NCBI RefSeq assembly: GCF_003252795.1
Contig: NZ_QEPQ01000001.1
Span: forward strand, 310,001-374,000
Reading direction: 5' to 3'
Source: Haemophilus parainfluenzae
Lineage (GTDB): Bacteria > Pseudomonadota > Gammaproteobacteria > Enterobacterales > Pasteurellaceae
Length of the DNA stretch: 64,000 nucleotides
The notes beneath the pieces are model-generated. The model was not told the origin of the DNA and did not search any database. It was given only the letters and a program-made list of their open reading frames with translations. Each line of letters opens with the position of its first letter. Position 1 is the stretch's first letter. Shown one piece after another: positions 17,849 to 28,425 of this stretch. The position numbers were made by a program, and so were the translations under genes.

Positions 17849-20638
17849 TTAATATTCGGAACGTCGAGCTAAAATTTCTCGTTTTCCATTTTTCATTGGG
17901 CCTAAAATGCCTTGTTCTTCAAGCTGATCCATAATTCGAGCTGCTCGGTTAAACCCAACACTAAATTTACGTTGAACATAAGAAGTCGATGTATTGCCTG
18001 TGCTTAAGACAAACTCAACGACGTCATCAAATAATGCATCAAGATCGCCACTACTTGTCGTTGATTTTTCACCTGAGTCTTCATCATCCGCGCCATCTAA
18101 AATGCCATCAATATAATTCGGTTTACCACGTGCACGCCAATCGTCTGCCACACGTGCTACCTCATCATCACTCATAAAGGCACCGTGTACACGAACGAGA
18201 TCCGAAGAACCTTGGCCTGAATATAACATGTCACCACGACCCAATAAGGCCTCTGCACCGCCCTGATCCAGAATCGTTCTAGAGTCAATTTTACTTGCTA
18301 CAGTAAAGGCGATACGGCTTGGAATATTAGCCTTAATCAAACCTGTGATTACATCTACTGATGGGCGTTGTGTGGCTAAAATCAAGTGAATACCAATTGC
18401 ACGAGCTTTTTGTGCTAAGCGCGCAATTAACTCTTCAATTTGTTTACCCGCAACCATCATTAAGTCCGCAAACTCATCAACGATCACAACAATATAACTC
18501 AATTTTTCTAATGGAGGCGGCATCTTATCCATTGTATCGCCAGGCTTCCAAATTGGGTTTGGAATTGGCATATTGAGTTTTTCATATTCTTCAATTTTTT
18601 CGTTATACCCTTCAATGTTACGCACACGTAAGGCTGACAACAATTGATAGCGGCGTTCCATTTCTTCTACGCACCAACGCAGTGCATTTGCCGCTTTTTT
18701 CATATCCGTTACCACTGGGGTAAGCAAGTGTGGGATATCGTTATAAATAGAAAGCTCAACCACTTTCGGGTCTATCATAATAAATTTCACTTGATCCGGT
18801 GTTACACGGAAAAGCAAGCTTAAAATCATGGTGTTCACACCAACAGACTTACCTGAACCTGTTGAACCCGCAACAAGTAAGTGAGGCATTTTAGCCAAAT
18901 CAACTACAACAGGTTTTCCGCTAATATCTTTCCCCAAAGCCATTGAAAGCAATGATGTTGAGGAACGGAATTCATTACTGTCGAGCACATCACGCAATGG
19001 CACTATTTGACGGTGAGCATTCGGTGTTTCAATACCAATATAAGGTTTACCTGGAATCACTTCCGCCACACGGATCGCACGGAACATCAACGCACGTGCT
19101 AAATCGGTATCAATGCTTGTTACTTTGGATGCTTTTACACCCGGCTGTAATTCAAGTTCATAGCGAGTCACCACTGGCCCTACTAACACATCTTGTACCG
19201 TTGCTTTGACATTAAAATTCTTCAATTGTTGTTCTATACGTGCGGATGTGTCTAAAATTTCTTCACGCGTAATATCTTGAGCCTGTGTAGGGCGATGCTC
19301 AAGTAAATCTAAACTTGGTAATGGTGTCGTTGGTTTTTCACGTTTATTCGTTGGTTGTTGGAATGCTGGGTGAATAAGCGTATCAGAATACGGCTTATAG
19401 GTTGTTTCAGTTGCATTCTCAATATGAATTTCACGCGCTTTAGGTGCTGAAACTGCCGGTTCATTTAAGATCACTTTTAATGCATCTTCAGCATTCGCAG
19501 CTTTTGCTCGCACTTCCATTTCTTGCAAACGCGCTTGTTCTTGTGCGGCAAACTGACGTGCTAATTCATCTTCTAAACCATCATTTTCTGATTCTAAAGG
19601 TTCATCATAAGTTGGATAAAGTGCGGTCGTATTTTCAGGCGTTTTAAGTGATACTTTTGGCATCACATTTTCTTCAAAAATGTCATCTGATTCGTCCACA
19701 CTTTGATGATTCACTTGCGGATTTTTCCATGTTGCTGAAAAATCTTCTTTTGTCGGTAATTCAACGGAAGAATTGGCAGAGATAGACACATTCGGTAAAT
19801 TATCAGATTCAACCGTGAAACCTTTAAACTTATCTTCTAATTTTTCAACATCTGCAGGTTCTGAAACACTCGGAGAGGATAACCCACTGATATTAATTAG
19901 CTGCTCAGGCTTAACAAAGGTATTTTCAGACTCATCCTCTTTTTTATCTTCTGCTGATTCTGTTTCCAATTGAGAATCAGAAAAAGCGAGTTGTTGAGGT
20001 GCCTCAATCACAATTTGTTCAAGATCATCTACAGAAGTATGCTCTGCATGCTCCTCTTCTGCCGGCTGATTTTTCATGGTTAGCCAATGGTAGAATCTCA
20101 CAATTAAACGAATTAATGATGCACCAGAACAGAAAATAAAGCCTACAACTGCGCAGATAAAGCCCACTAAAATACAGCCAAACTTACCGAGCGTAGGATA
20201 TAAATTTACCACTAAGCTGCCACCAAACACGCCGCCAGCTAAATAGTAGTTCGTATTTGAAAGCAGCAGCGTTGCCATCATGGTTAAGCCAACGATGAGA
20301 GCAATAAAGCCAAAGGAACGTAATGCAATTCGAGTTGCCGAGAGAGAATGAACCGCTTTGGTTTTCAGTAAATAAATCGGTACAATGAAAATGACAAACG
20401 GAATGAGATGACCTACATAGCCGAGAAAAACAAAAAACGCATCAATTAACCAAGCACCAAAAGCACCGGCTTTATTAATGGTTTCAGTTTGAAAGCTTGC
20501 CGTCGACCAAGAGTTATCTAATGGCGTATAGCTTGACCATGCCACGATTAAATATAAACCTAAAAGTGCGGTCAATCCGAGTAATAATTCTGCTAAATAT
20601 TGTTTCGGTGTAAATCGTTTTGTAATTCGTTTAATCAT
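17849..20638 (-). CDS. ftsK: DNA translocase FtsK
   Basis: 929 residues, the length of Haemophilus FtsK, shorter than the E. coli protein in the linker. Four N-terminal membrane helices (about 20-185), an acidic low-complexity linker (about 195-430), then the RecA-like motor with Walker A GSTGSGKSVGVN near residue 590 and Walker B VVIVDEFADLM, and a C-terminal winged-helix gamma domain (about 860-929) that reads KOPS sequences. Couples chromosome dimer resolution (XerCD activation) to septation. Starts directly behind lrp. Uptake cores occur inside the gene near 19620 and 20570. Confidence 0.96.
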   Translation of the reverse strand: MIKRITKRFTPKQYLAELLLGLTALLGLYLIVAWSSYTPLDNSWSTASFQTETINKAGAFGAWLIDAFFVFLGYVGHLIPFVIFIVPIYLLKTKAVHSLSATRIALRSFGFIALIVGLTMMATLLLSNTNYYLAGGVFGGSLVVNLYPTLGKFGCILVGFICAVVGFIFCSGASLIRLIVRFYHWLTMKNQPAEEEHAEHTSVDDLEQIVIEAPQQLAFSDSQLETESAEDKKEDESENTFVKPEQLINISGLSSPSVSEPADVEKLEDKFKGFTVESDNLPNVSISANSSVELPTKEDFSATWKNPQVNHQSVDESDDIFEENVMPKVSLKTPENTTALYPTYDEPLESENDGLEDELARQFAAQEQARLQEMEVRAKAANAEDALKVILNEPAVSAPKAREIHIENATETTYKPYSDTLIHPAFQQPTNKREKPTTPLPSLDLLEHRPTQAQDITREEILDTSARIEQQLKNFNVKATVQDVLVGPVVTRYELELQPGVKASKVTSIDTDLARALMFRAIRVAEVIPGKPYIGIETPNAHRQIVPLRDVLDSNEFRSSTSLLSMALGKDISGKPVVVDLAKMPHLLVAGSTGSGKSVGVNTMILSLLFRVTPDQVKFIMIDPKVVELSIYNDIPHLLTPVVTDMKKAANALRWCVEEMERRYQLLSALRVRNIEGYNEKIEEYEKLNMPIPNPIWKPGDTMDKMPPPLEKLSYIVVIVDEFADLMMVAGKQIEELIARLAQKARAIGIHLILATQRPSVDVITGLIKANIPSRIAFTVASKIDSRTILDQGGAEALLGRGDMLYSGQGSSDLVRVHGAFMSDDEVARVADDWRARGKPNYIDGILDGADDEDSGEKSTTSSGDLDALFDDVVEFVLSTGNTSTSYVQRKFSVGFNRAARIMDQLEEQGILGPMKNGKREILARRSEY

Positions 20639-20640
20639 TT

Positions 20641-21120
20641 TTATTTTAGTACGAGATAATTAGTTTGTTTCACTTCTTCCATGACGACATAAGTTCGGGT
20701 GTCATTCACACCAGGTAAGCGCAATAATGTAGTACCTAATAATTTTCGATATGCCGCCATATCTGCCACACGTGTTTTGAGTAAATAATCGAAATCGCCT
20801 GATACCAAATGACATTCGAGAATTTCATCAAGCGCTTGAATCGCAGCATTAAACTCTTCGAAAACATCTGGTTTACCGCGCACAAGCGTGATTTCAACGA
20901 TCACCAATAAAGGGGCATCCAGTAATTCAGGATTTAGTAGTGCGCGATAGCCCATAATCACACCTTGTTTTTCTAGGCGTTTTACCCTTTCTAAACAAGG
21001 CGTTGGCGATAACCCCACTTTCTTTGATAAATCGATATTAGAGATTTTACCGTTGCGTTGTAATTCATTTAAGATTTTGATATCAATACTATCCAACGCT
21101 TTATTTAATTTCTTTTCCAT
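20641..21120 (-). CDS. lrp: Leucine-responsive regulatory protein Lrp
   Basis: 159 residues. N-terminal helix-turn-helix (about 12-60: LDSIDIKILNELQRNGKISN, then SPTPCLERVKRLE) and C-terminal RAM/AsnC effector domain. Feast-or-famine global regulator of amino-acid metabolism. Two bases separate its stop from ftsK, so ftsK can be co-transcribed. In enterobacteria lrp mRNA is a GcvB target; a gcvB gene is in this window. Confidence 0.94.
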   Translation of the reverse strand: MEKKLNKALDSIDIKILNELQRNGKISNIDLSKKVGLSPTPCLERVKRLEKQGVIMGYRALLNPELLDAPLLVIVEITLVRGKPDVFEEFNAAIQALDEILECHLVSGDFDYLLKTRVADMAAYRKLLGTTLLRLPGVNDTRTYVVMEEVKQTNYLVLK

Positions 21121-21202
21121 AACCTTTCCTTATGTACGGCGCATATTCTATCTAATTTATCAAAAACTTTCAGTAATCAGACAACAATAGGACAACGTTT
21201 TT

Positions 21203-22582
21203 TTAGAAATTATCCAAAATAGCAAGTGCATCAGAGAGTTTTTTCACCGTAAAAACTTCCATATTTTCGACCGCACTTTTTGGCTTGTTGGCAAAAGGCA
21301 CAATCGCACGTTTAAAGCCATGTTTTGCCGCTTCACTAATACGTTCTTGACCACTGGTCACCGGGCGAATTTCACCCGCTAACCCTACTTCACCAAAGAC
21401 AACTAAATCTTGTGGTAATGGTCGATTACGGAAACTGGAAATTAATGCAAGTAATAACGCAAGATCTGCCCCTGTCTCCCCGACTTTTACCCCACCAACA
21501 ACATTCACAAAGACATCTTGATCCGACATTTGTAATCCACCATGACGATGCAATACCGCAAGCAATAAGGCTAAACGATTTTGCTCTAACCCCACCGCCA
21601 CACGACGCGGATTTGCAAGCATAGAATGATCCACCAATGCTTGAATTTCGACTAAAAGCGGACGAGTGCCTTCCCACAGTACCATCACGGAACTACCTGG
21701 TGTTTGTTCATCGCCTCGACTTAAGAAAATCGCCGATGGATTTTTCACCTCGCGCAAGCCCTGCTCTGTCATACCAAATACGCCCAGCTCATTCACCGCA
21801 CCAAAACGGTTTTTATGGCTACGTAACGTACGGAAACGGGAATCTGCCTCCCCTTCCAGTAATAACGAACAGTCAATGGCATGTTCCAATACTTTTGGAC
21901 CTGCAAGGGTGCCATCTTTCGTGACGTGTCCAACCATAATGATGGCGACTTGTCGGGTTTTCGCATAACGAGTCAGAAAAGAGGCACATTCACGCACTTG
22001 TGCCACACTTCCTGGAGAAGATTGAATATCCGAAAGATGCATAACCTGGATCGAGTCTACTACAATAATTTGAGGTTTCAGCTGATCCGCTAGATTACAA
22101 ATTTGCTCAACAGATGTTTCAGATAACATATTTAATTTATCTGTCGGCAGATTCAAGCGATTAGCTCGCATTGCCACCTGTTGAAGTGACTCTTCCCCTG
22201 TCACATAAAGTGCGGTCATATTTTTCGCTAATCCGCACATCACTTGAAGTAACAAGGTACTTTTCCCCGCACCAGGATGACCACCAATTAAAATGGCACT
22301 CCCCGGCACGATCCCGCCACCTAGCACGCGATCTAATTCTTTAAATCCACTGGTGAAACGCGGTGTTTCTTGTAAGCTAATTTCAGAAAGCGTTTGGATT
22401 TTTGCGCGAGTTTCTCCTGCATACCCGCTAAAACGATCATTTTTTGTGGAATTTGAGGCTGAAATTAGCCGCACTTCACTGATCGTATTCCATGCTTTAC
22501 AGGCAGAACATTGCCCTTGCCAGCGCGAAAATTCCGCGCCACAATCATTACATACATAAGCGGTTTTAGGAGCTTTTGCCAT
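21203..22582 (-). CDS. radA: DNA repair ATPase RadA (Sms)
   Basis: 459 residues. N-terminal four-cysteine zinc module (C11xxC14, C25xxC28), RecA-like core with Walker A GGHPGAGKSTLL, the RadA-specific HKNRFGAVNELGVF motif, and a C-terminal Lon-like domain (VNVVGGVKVGETGADLALLLAL). RadA promotes branch migration of recombination intermediates; in naturally competent bacteria it also helps integrate transforming DNA, fitting the uptake-signal-rich genome. Confidence 0.96.
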   Translation of the reverse strand: MAKAPKTAYVCNDCGAEFSRWQGQCSACKAWNTISEVRLISASNSTKNDRFSGYAGETRAKIQTLSEISLQETPRFTSGFKELDRVLGGGIVPGSAILIGGHPGAGKSTLLLQVMCGLAKNMTALYVTGEESLQQVAMRANRLNLPTDKLNMLSETSVEQICNLADQLKPQIIVVDSIQVMHLSDIQSSPGSVAQVRECASFLTRYAKTRQVAIIMVGHVTKDGTLAGPKVLEHAIDCSLLLEGEADSRFRTLRSHKNRFGAVNELGVFGMTEQGLREVKNPSAIFLSRGDEQTPGSSVMVLWEGTRPLLVEIQALVDHSMLANPRRVAVGLEQNRLALLLAVLHRHGGLQMSDQDVFVNVVGGVKVGETGADLALLLALISSFRNRPLPQDLVVFGEVGLAGEIRPVTSGQERISEAAKHGFKRAIVPFANKPKSAVENMEVFTVKKLSDALAILDNF

Positions 22583-22608
22583 TTTTACTATCCTTTAGAG
22601 AACCCGTT

Positions 22609-23631
22609 TTACGCCATCAACATCATTAAACCAAGCATTCTTTCAAAATACGCTCGGCTCTTTAGTAATGCTTTTAACTTTTCAATAGTTTGAACGTTAT
22701 CTTTTGTCTCACTATGAAAGGTAATCAAGCCTTTAATTTCATTTAGGAAAAACTGATTACTTGCTAATAACTCAGCTGATTGACTTTCTTCCAGTTTTTC
22801 AAACAAGGCTTTGTTGTCATCATAATAATGATAAAGGTTAAAAAATGCGCCCACACGCTCAACGGTTTTCATAAAATCGAAAGCAAACACATCTGTTGGG
22901 AATGAAAGCGTTTCTTCAATTAATTGCTGTTCCATTTTCATGACCGCACTCAATTTCTGGCGAGAATCTACCGCACTTCCCTCACGTTCCTCTTTTAAGA
23001 AATCACGCCATTTATTTAACCAATCAATTAAAAGAGGTTTGCTACCTAATTGATAGCCACGTTTTGCTTTGCTTGCTGAACTAAAATAAACATCCTGTTC
23101 AAAAGGTAAAAGTGAGACAAAATGGAAAAGATCTGAAACAAGCCCTTCTTTTAATTCAAATTCAATTTCACAGATAGGCTGTGTTTTCTCCCCAGACAGA
23201 ATCTTCCCTTGATCAAAAGCCACTTCAATTTTTGATGCACCAAATGCAATTAACCAAAAAGTGCGGTTAAAATCTGTTGAGAAAATCGGTTGTAATGTAG
23301 CGGAAGGTAAGTTTTCAAATGGATACAATGAGGTTAATTGTTCCGTTGTAGGTACGGAATTATCAGGTATAGATAAATTGTATTCTGGACGGCTATGCAA
23401 TCCGCCAACCACTTTTCCATCTGTTTTTAAAGTGAGGGTAAAATCATTATTTTCCTGACGGACACGCAATCCCATTTTTTGTTTAGCCAAAAAATGATCC
23501 GGATAATCGAAATAGGTATTTCCCAGAAAGACTGTATTTTGTTCTAAGATTTTGAATTGATTGAGATGTGTTTTTAAGGTATCTAAAGCATCAGAGGTAA
23601 CTGCAAGCTTTAATTCAACTTCATTACTCAT
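22609..23631 (-). CDS. CYTH-domain inorganic triphosphatase (YgiF-like)
   Basis: 340 residues from the ATG at 23631, where the family N-terminus MSNEVELKLAV begins; a longer in-frame start at 23685 lacks support. The CYTH signature ExExK is EVELK, with further tunnel Arg/Lys/Glu residues (LRVRQENNDFTLTLKT, CEIEFELKEG). The C-terminal part is helical like a short CHAD domain. E. coli YgiF (433 residues) hydrolyses inorganic triphosphate; this protein is shorter, mostly in the CHAD part. Divergent from the PhoU-like gene, near ygiM and cca as in E. coli, and next to phosphate-transport genes. Confidence 0.85.
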   Translation of the reverse strand: MSNEVELKLAVTSDALDTLKTHLNQFKILEQNTVFLGNTYFDYPDHFLAKQKMGLRVRQENNDFTLTLKTDGKVVGGLHSRPEYNLSIPDNSVPTTEQLTSLYPFENLPSATLQPIFSTDFNRTFWLIAFGASKIEVAFDQGKILSGEKTQPICEIEFELKEGLVSDLFHFVSLLPFEQDVYFSSASKAKRGYQLGSKPLLIDWLNKWRDFLKEEREGSAVDSRQKLSAVMKMEQQLIEETLSFPTDVFAFDFMKTVERVGAFFNLYHYYDDNKALFEKLEESQSAELLASNQFFLNEIKGLITFHSETKDNVQTIEKLKALLKSRAYFERMLGLMMLMA

Positions 23632-23769
23632 TTTATTTTTCCTTATCAATTTTAACTGTTTAAATATACATATAATTTTATACAAATCAAGATCTTTTTC
23701 GTGTATTTCCTTATAAAATCAGGTAATATGCAACCGAAATTTTAACCCTTGTTATGGAGTAAAACACCT

Positions 23770-24450
23770 ATGGCAATGAATAATATTCTCGGATTATTTG
23801 CCCATTCTCCTTTAAAACCACTGCAGAAACATTCTGACAAAGTTACTGAATGTTGTGATTTATTAATTCCATTCTTCCAACATACCTTTGTAAAACAATG
23901 GGATGATGCAGAAAAAACACGTCTAGATATTTCTCAATGTGAACGTGAAGCAGATAGTTTAAAACGCGAAATCCGTTTGAAATTACCTCGCGGTTTATTT
24001 TTACCCATTGATCGTACCGATTTACTCGAATTAGTTACCCAACAAGACAAATTAGCTAACTATGCTAAAGACATTGCTGGTCGTATGATTGGTCGCCAAT
24101 TTGGAATTCCTGAAGAAATGCAGGAAGAATTTTTGCACTATGTGAAACGTAGTTTAGATTCTATTCATCAAGCTCATTTAGTGATTGAAGAAATGGATAA
24201 ACTACTTGAAACCGGTTTTAAAGGCCGTGAATTAAAGTTAGTGAACCATATGATTCAAGAGCTAGACAGCATTGAAGATGATACGGATCAAATGCAAATT
24301 AAATTGCGTAAAATGCTCTACACGATTGAAAGTCGTTATAACCCTATTGATGTGATGTTCTTATATAAAATCATCGAATGGGTAGGCGTATTAGCCGATC
24401 AAGCTCAACGTGTTGGATCTCGCATCGAATTGATGCTAGCCCGTTCCTAA
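23770..24450 (+). CDS. PhoU-like DUF47 protein (TIGR00153 family) paired with Pit
   Basis: 226 residues from the ATG at 23770 (GGAG about 11 bp upstream); an in-frame TTG at 23749 is less likely. All-helical PhoU-like fold with the family pattern CEREADSLKREIRLKLPRG and ELDSIEDDTDQMQIKLR. Such proteins are almost always coded next to a Pit phosphate transporter, as here (35-bp gap), and are thought to regulate its activity. Cytoplasmic, no membrane helix. Known in Haemophilus as a conserved hypothetical. Confidence 0.9.
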   Translation: MAMNNILGLFAHSPLKPLQKHSDKVTECCDLLIPFFQHTFVKQWDDAEKTRLDISQCEREADSLKREIRLKLPRGLFLPIDRTDLLELVTQQDKLANYAKDIAGRMIGRQFGIPEEMQEEFLHYVKRSLDSIHQAHLVIEEMDKLLETGFKGRELKLVNHMIQELDSIEDDTDQMQIKLRKMLYTIESRYNPIDVMFLYKIIEWVGVLADQAQRVGSRIELMLARS

Positions 24451-24485
24451 TTTTGACGACATTAACTACAACATAGGAAATCACT

Positions 24486-25748
24486 ATGGAAATTATTAAT
24501 GCATACGGTTCGTGGTTAGTCTTAATTACTGCGGTATTCGGTTTTTTTATGGCATTTGGTATTGGTGCCAACGACGTATCAAACTCAATGGGCACCTCAG
24601 TTGGTTCTGGGACCATTACAGCCAAACAAGCAATTATTATTGCCCTCATTTTTGAATCTGCCGGCGCGTATTTAGCTGGTGGCGAAGTAACTGAAACCAT
24701 CAAAAGTGGTGTGATCGACCCAACTCAATTTGTCGAGATGCCTGATGTATTGGCATTAGGGATGCTTTCTGCTCTCTTTGCATCGGGAGCTTGGTTGTTT
24801 ATCGCCACCAAAATGGGTTGGCCCGTTTCAGGTACTCACACCATCATCGGGGCTTTAATTGGTTTTGCTTGTATTACGATTGGCCCAAGTTCTGTTGACT
24901 GGTCTACTATCGGCGGGATTGTGGGAAGTTGGTTTATCACCCCGGTGATTGCTGGGCTTTTAGCTTATACCATCTTTGCAAGTATCCAGAAACTCATTTT
25001 CGATACAGAAGAACCGCTGAAAAACGCACAAAAATACGGTCCTTACTACATGGCAATTACCGTATTCGTACTTTGTATCGTTACCATGGCAAAAGGTTTA
25101 AAACACGTTGGTTTAAATCTTTCCAACAATGAAACGCTCGTTATTTCATTGCTTATCAGTGTTGTTGGTATGATCTTCTGCCATTTTTACTTCCGCAGCA
25201 AAGCATTTACTGCAAAAGCAAGAAAAGGATCATTCGGATCGGTTGAAAAGATTTTTAGTATCTTAATGCTTCTAACCGCTTGTGCAATGGCATTCGCACA
25301 TGGGTCTAATGACGTAGCTAACGCAATTGGTCCGCTTTCTTCTGTAGTATCAATCGTGCAAAATGGCGGGAAAATCCTCAGTGGTGGTGATTTAGCTTGG
25401 TGGATTTTACCTTTAGGTGCATTAGGTATCGCCGTTGGTCTTATCGCAATGGGACAAAAAGTGATGGCAACCGTAGGATCAGGTATTACCGATTTAACCC
25501 CAAGTCGTGGTTTTGCTGCACAATTTGCAACTGCGATGACTGTTGTTGTGGCATCGGGTACGGGTTTACCAATCTCTACTACACAAACTTTAGTGGGTGC
25601 AATCTTAGGTATCGGTTTCGCACGTGGTATTGCAGCGCTTAACTTAACGGTTATCCGTAACATCATTAGTTCATGGGTTGTAACGTTACCTGCTGGTGCA
25701 TTCTTTGCGATTGTGATTTTCTACATCCTTCGCGCGATTTTCCACTAG
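24486..25748 (+). CDS. pit: Inorganic phosphate transporter, Pit/PiT family
   Basis: 420 residues with about ten hydrophobic helices and the duplicated PiT signature: GIGANDVSNSMGTSVGSGT near residue 30 and GSNDVANAIGPLSS near 275. A low-affinity metal-phosphate:H+ or Na+:phosphate symporter of the inner membrane. Transcribed with the PhoU-like gene. The uptake-core hairpin behind it ends the unit. Confidence 0.93.
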   Translation: MEIINAYGSWLVLITAVFGFFMAFGIGANDVSNSMGTSVGSGTITAKQAIIIALIFESAGAYLAGGEVTETIKSGVIDPTQFVEMPDVLALGMLSALFASGAWLFIATKMGWPVSGTHTIIGALIGFACITIGPSSVDWSTIGGIVGSWFITPVIAGLLAYTIFASIQKLIFDTEEPLKNAQKYGPYYMAITVFVLCIVTMAKGLKHVGLNLSNNETLVISLLISVVGMIFCHFYFRSKAFTAKARKGSFGSVEKIFSILMLLTACAMAFAHGSNDVANAIGPLSSVVSIVQNGGKILSGGDLAWWILPLGALGIAVGLIAMGQKVMATVGSGITDLTPSRGFAAQFATAMTVVVASGTGLPISTTQTLVGAILGIGFARGIAALNLTVIRNIISSWVVTLPAGAFFAIVIFYILRAIFH

Positions 25749-25759
25749 TATAATTATTA

Positions 25760-25804
25760 AAAGTGCGGTTATTTTTCATTTCATTTTCCAACCGCACTTT
25801 GTTC
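25760..25804 (+). terminator. Uptake-core hairpin terminator after pit
   Basis: AAAGTGCGGTT (25760-25770) pairs with AACCGCACTTT (25790-25800) across a T-rich loop. Confidence 0.7.
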
Positions 25805-25822
25805 ATGAATCTAGGAAGTATT

Positions 25823-26431
25823 ATGTCAAAAGTGAGCAAACTTTTATTTTCTTGTGTTCTATTGGGCTCAACCATTGGAACAGTTCAAGCTGAAACGCAA
25901 TATGTGACAGAAAATCTGAACACCTATTTACGCCGTGGTGCAGGTGATCAATTTAAGATCGCGGGGGCAATCCAATCTGGCGAAGCGGTAACAGTCTTGG
26001 AACAACAAGGAAAATACACCCTAATTCGTGATAATAAAAATCGTGAAGCTTGGATTTTAACTTCTGAACTAAGTACTACACCAAGTAGCCGTGAAGAAAA
26101 TCCGAAATTAAAAGCACAGGTACAAGAATTAACGTTAAAACTGAATCGCGTCGATTCAGATTGGCAACAACGTACAAACGAAATTCAACGCCGTAGTAAA
26201 CAAGCGGAACAACAAAGCAGTGAATTGCTTGAACAAAATTCACAACTTAAACGTGAATTAGAAATGACGAAAAACAAAAATCGTGATTTAGAAGCGATGC
26301 TTGATGCTAATAAACGCGAAATTGCAATTCAATGGTTTATTTATGGTGGTTCTGTGTTAGGCGTAGGTTTGTTAATAGGTCTCGTGTTACCTCACATTTT
26401 ACCTAGACGTAAACGCCGTGATAACTGGTAA
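25823..26431 (+). CDS. SH3-domain membrane protein YgiM (TIGR04211)
   Basis: 202 residues from the ATG at 25823, preceded by AGGAAG; in-frame starts at 25763 and 25805 lie in or near the terminator. Signal peptide ending GTVQA, a bacterial SH3 domain (about 24-90: YVTENLNTYLRRGAGDQFKI), a coiled coil (about 95-165, Gln/Glu/Arg-rich), and a C-terminal membrane helix followed by a basic tail. Located ahead of cca as in E. coli. Function not established; periplasmic SH3b domains often bind peptide or peptidoglycan. Confidence 0.85.
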   Translation: MSKVSKLLFSCVLLGSTIGTVQAETQYVTENLNTYLRRGAGDQFKIAGAIQSGEAVTVLEQQGKYTLIRDNKNREAWILTSELSTTPSSREENPKLKAQVQELTLKLNRVDSDWQQRTNEIQRRSKQAEQQSSELLEQNSQLKRELEMTKNKNRDLEAMLDANKREIAIQWFIYGGSVLGVGLLIGLVLPHILPRRKRRDNW

Positions 26432-26444
26432 TGATTCATCGTTG

Positions 26445-26469
26445 AGGTAGGCATTTGCCTACCTTTTCT
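26445..26469 (+). terminator. Terminator between ygiM and cca
   Basis: AGGTAGGC (26445-26452) and GCCTACCT (26457-26464) with loop ATTT, followed by TTTCTTT. It leaves under 25 bp before cca, so cca relies on read-through or a promoter inside ygiM. Confidence 0.75.
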
Positions 26470-26492
26470 TTATATTTTGACGGGAGAGCAAA

Positions 26493-27737
26493 ATGGAAAT
26501 TTATCTTGTCGGCGGTGCAGTACGTGATCAACTTTTAGGTTTGCCGATTAAAGATCGTGACTGGGTTGTCGTGGGCGCTACACCAGAAATGTTGTTAACT
26601 CAAGGTTACCAACAAGTTGGCAAAGACTTCCCCGTTTTTCTCAATCCTGAAAACCATGAAGAATATGCACTTGCTCGTACAGAACAAAAATCAGGTAAAG
26701 GTTACACCGGATTTATTTGTGATTTTTCAGATGAGATTACGCTTGAACAAGATTTAATTCGCCGAGATCTTACCATTAATGCCATTGCCCAAGACAAAGA
26801 TGGCAAGCTGCACGATCCTTATCATGGTGTAGAGGATATTCATCAACGTATTTTACGTCATATCTCACCTGCTTTTGCTGAAGATCCACTGCGTGTATTA
26901 CGTGTTGCACGCTTTGCGGCTCGCTTTCATCATTTAGGTTTTTCTATTGCCGAAGAAACCCTTAAATTAATGGCTGAACTCACTGAACAAGGTGAGCTCG
27001 CTCACCTAACGGCTGAGCGAGTTTGGATGGAAACAGAAAAAGCATTAAACGAACAGCATCCTGAAATTTATTTTGAAACGCTACATCAAGTCGGCGCACT
27101 CAAAATACTTTTCCCTGAGATTGCCGCCTTAGACGGTGTACCGAATCCAGCCAAATATCATCCTGAAATTGATAGTTTTATTCATACCATGCTCGTATTG
27201 CAACAAGCGGTTAAACTCACAGAAAATACCAATTTGAATAAAAGTGCGGTTCGTTTTGCAGCAATTTGTCACGATCTAGGTAAAGCCTTTACACCAAAAG
27301 AAATGTGGCCAAGTCATCATGGTCATGAAAAAGCGGGGATTAAACCAACTCGCTCATTATGCAAACGCCTTAGAGTGCCTAATTATATTCAAGAATTATC
27401 CGAATTAACTTGTGAATATCATACGCATGTACATAAAGCCTTAGAACTTCGCCCTGAAACAGTGGTGAAACTCTTTAATACGTTTGATGTTTGGCGTAAA
27501 CCTCAGCGCTTCAAAGAATTTCTATTAGTATGTTTATCTGATACTCGCGGACGAACGGGCTTTAAAAATAAAGAATATCCCCAAATTGATTATCTCAAAG
27601 CGCTTTATCAAGCTGCCCTTGCTGTTGATGTACAGCAAGTCATTGCAGATGGTTTTGAAAAACAAGGTATTCGAGATGAATTAACGCGTCGAAGAATTAC
27701 CGCGGTGAAAGCAGAGAAAACACGCTTAAATGCTTAA
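26493..27737 (+). CDS. cca: Multifunctional CCA-adding tRNA nucleotidyltransferase
   Basis: 414 residues, the class II bacterial length with HD domain. N-terminal [10 protein letters not shown] and metal DxD in [17 protein letters not shown], template [16 protein letters not shown]; then HD phosphohydrolase motif CHDLGKAF. The enzyme adds or repairs the CCA end of tRNAs and also has phosphatase/2',3'-cyclic phosphodiesterase activity in E. coli. In a run cca-lolB-ispE-prs on the plus strand. Confidence 0.95.
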   Translation: MEIYLVGGAVRDQLLGLPIKDRDWVVVGATPEMLLTQGYQQVGKDFPVFLNPENHEEYALARTEQKSGKGYTGFICDFSDEITLEQDLIRRDLTINAIAQDKDGKLHDPYHGVEDIHQRILRHISPAFAEDPLRVLRVARFAARFHHLGFSIAEETLKLMAELTEQGELAHLTAERVWMETEKALNEQHPEIYFETLHQVGALKILFPEIAALDGVPNPAKYHPEIDSFIHTMLVLQQAVKLTENTNLNKSAVRFAAICHDLGKAFTPKEMWPSHHGHEKAGIKPTRSLCKRLRVPNYIQELSELTCEYHTHVHKALELRPETVVKLFNTFDVWRKPQRFKEFLLVCLSDTRGRTGFKNKEYPQIDYLKALYQAALAVDVQQVIADGFEKQGIRDELTRRRITAVKAEKTRLNA

Positions 27738-27801
27738 TCCATCTTTACTAAAAGTAAACTAACCCTTACAATATGTGCAATTTTTTAGTAAATATTTTGT
27801 T

Positions 27802-28425
27802 ATGAAATTATTAAAATCTCTTCTAGCACCTGTATTTGCAAGTGTGATCTTATCCGCTTGTACTCTTGATGCAGAGCGCCCAACAGATGTTCAACATATC
27901 GATAAAAACGATATTACGTGGCAACAGCACCTCAAAAAAATCAAACAAATTCAATCTTATAGCACCAAAGGACAAATTGGTTACATCAGTCCACAAGAGC
28001 GTTTTTCGAGCCGCTTTGAGTGGCAATATCAAAATCCGAAAGCCTATAAGTTAAAACTTTATTCTCTGATTAGCAAAACGACACTAACTATGGAAATGCA
28101 TCCAAACGGGATGACGATTTCAGATAATAAAGGCAACCAACAATCGGATAAAAATGCCAAATTATTATTACGCGAAATCATCGGAATGGATGTGCCATTA
28201 GAGCATTTATCTTATTGGTTAAAAGGTCAGCCAGCGGATAACGCAGATTACCAAGTTGGAACGAATCACCTTTTATCCGAATTTAGCTACCCACTTGATG
28301 GCTCGATGTGGACAGCCGATTACTTAAGTTATCATGCAGATAATTCGATGCCTGAAAATATTCTGTTAAAGAACAAAAGTACATCGCAAACCCTAAAAAT
28401 TCGTGTGGATGAATGGGTGTTCTAA
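27802..28425 (+). CDS. lolB: Outer-membrane lipoprotein receptor LolB
   Basis: 207 residues from the ATG at 27802; lipobox ILSAC (Cys20) follows a hydrophobic signal. The mature domain matches LolB ([26 protein letters not shown] at its start has the family WxxH pattern). LolB accepts lipoproteins from LolA and inserts them in the outer membrane. The stop shares a base with the ispE start (TAATG). lolB-ispE-prs is the same in E. coli and H. influenzae. Confidence 0.93.
   Translation: MKLLKSLLAPVFASVILSACTLDAERPTDVQHIDKNDITWQQHLKKIKQIQSYSTKGQIGYISPQERFSSRFEWQYQNPKAYKLKLYSLISKTTLTMEMHPNGMTISDNKGNQQSDKNAKLLLREIIGMDVPLEHLSYWLKGQPADNADYQVGTNHLLSEFSYPLDGSMWTADYLSYHADNSMPENILLKNKSTSQTLKIRVDEWVF

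Noticed and set aside
25187-25666. 159-codon open frame antisense to pit
   Set aside because: Shadow frame; pit on the other strand is fully conserved.
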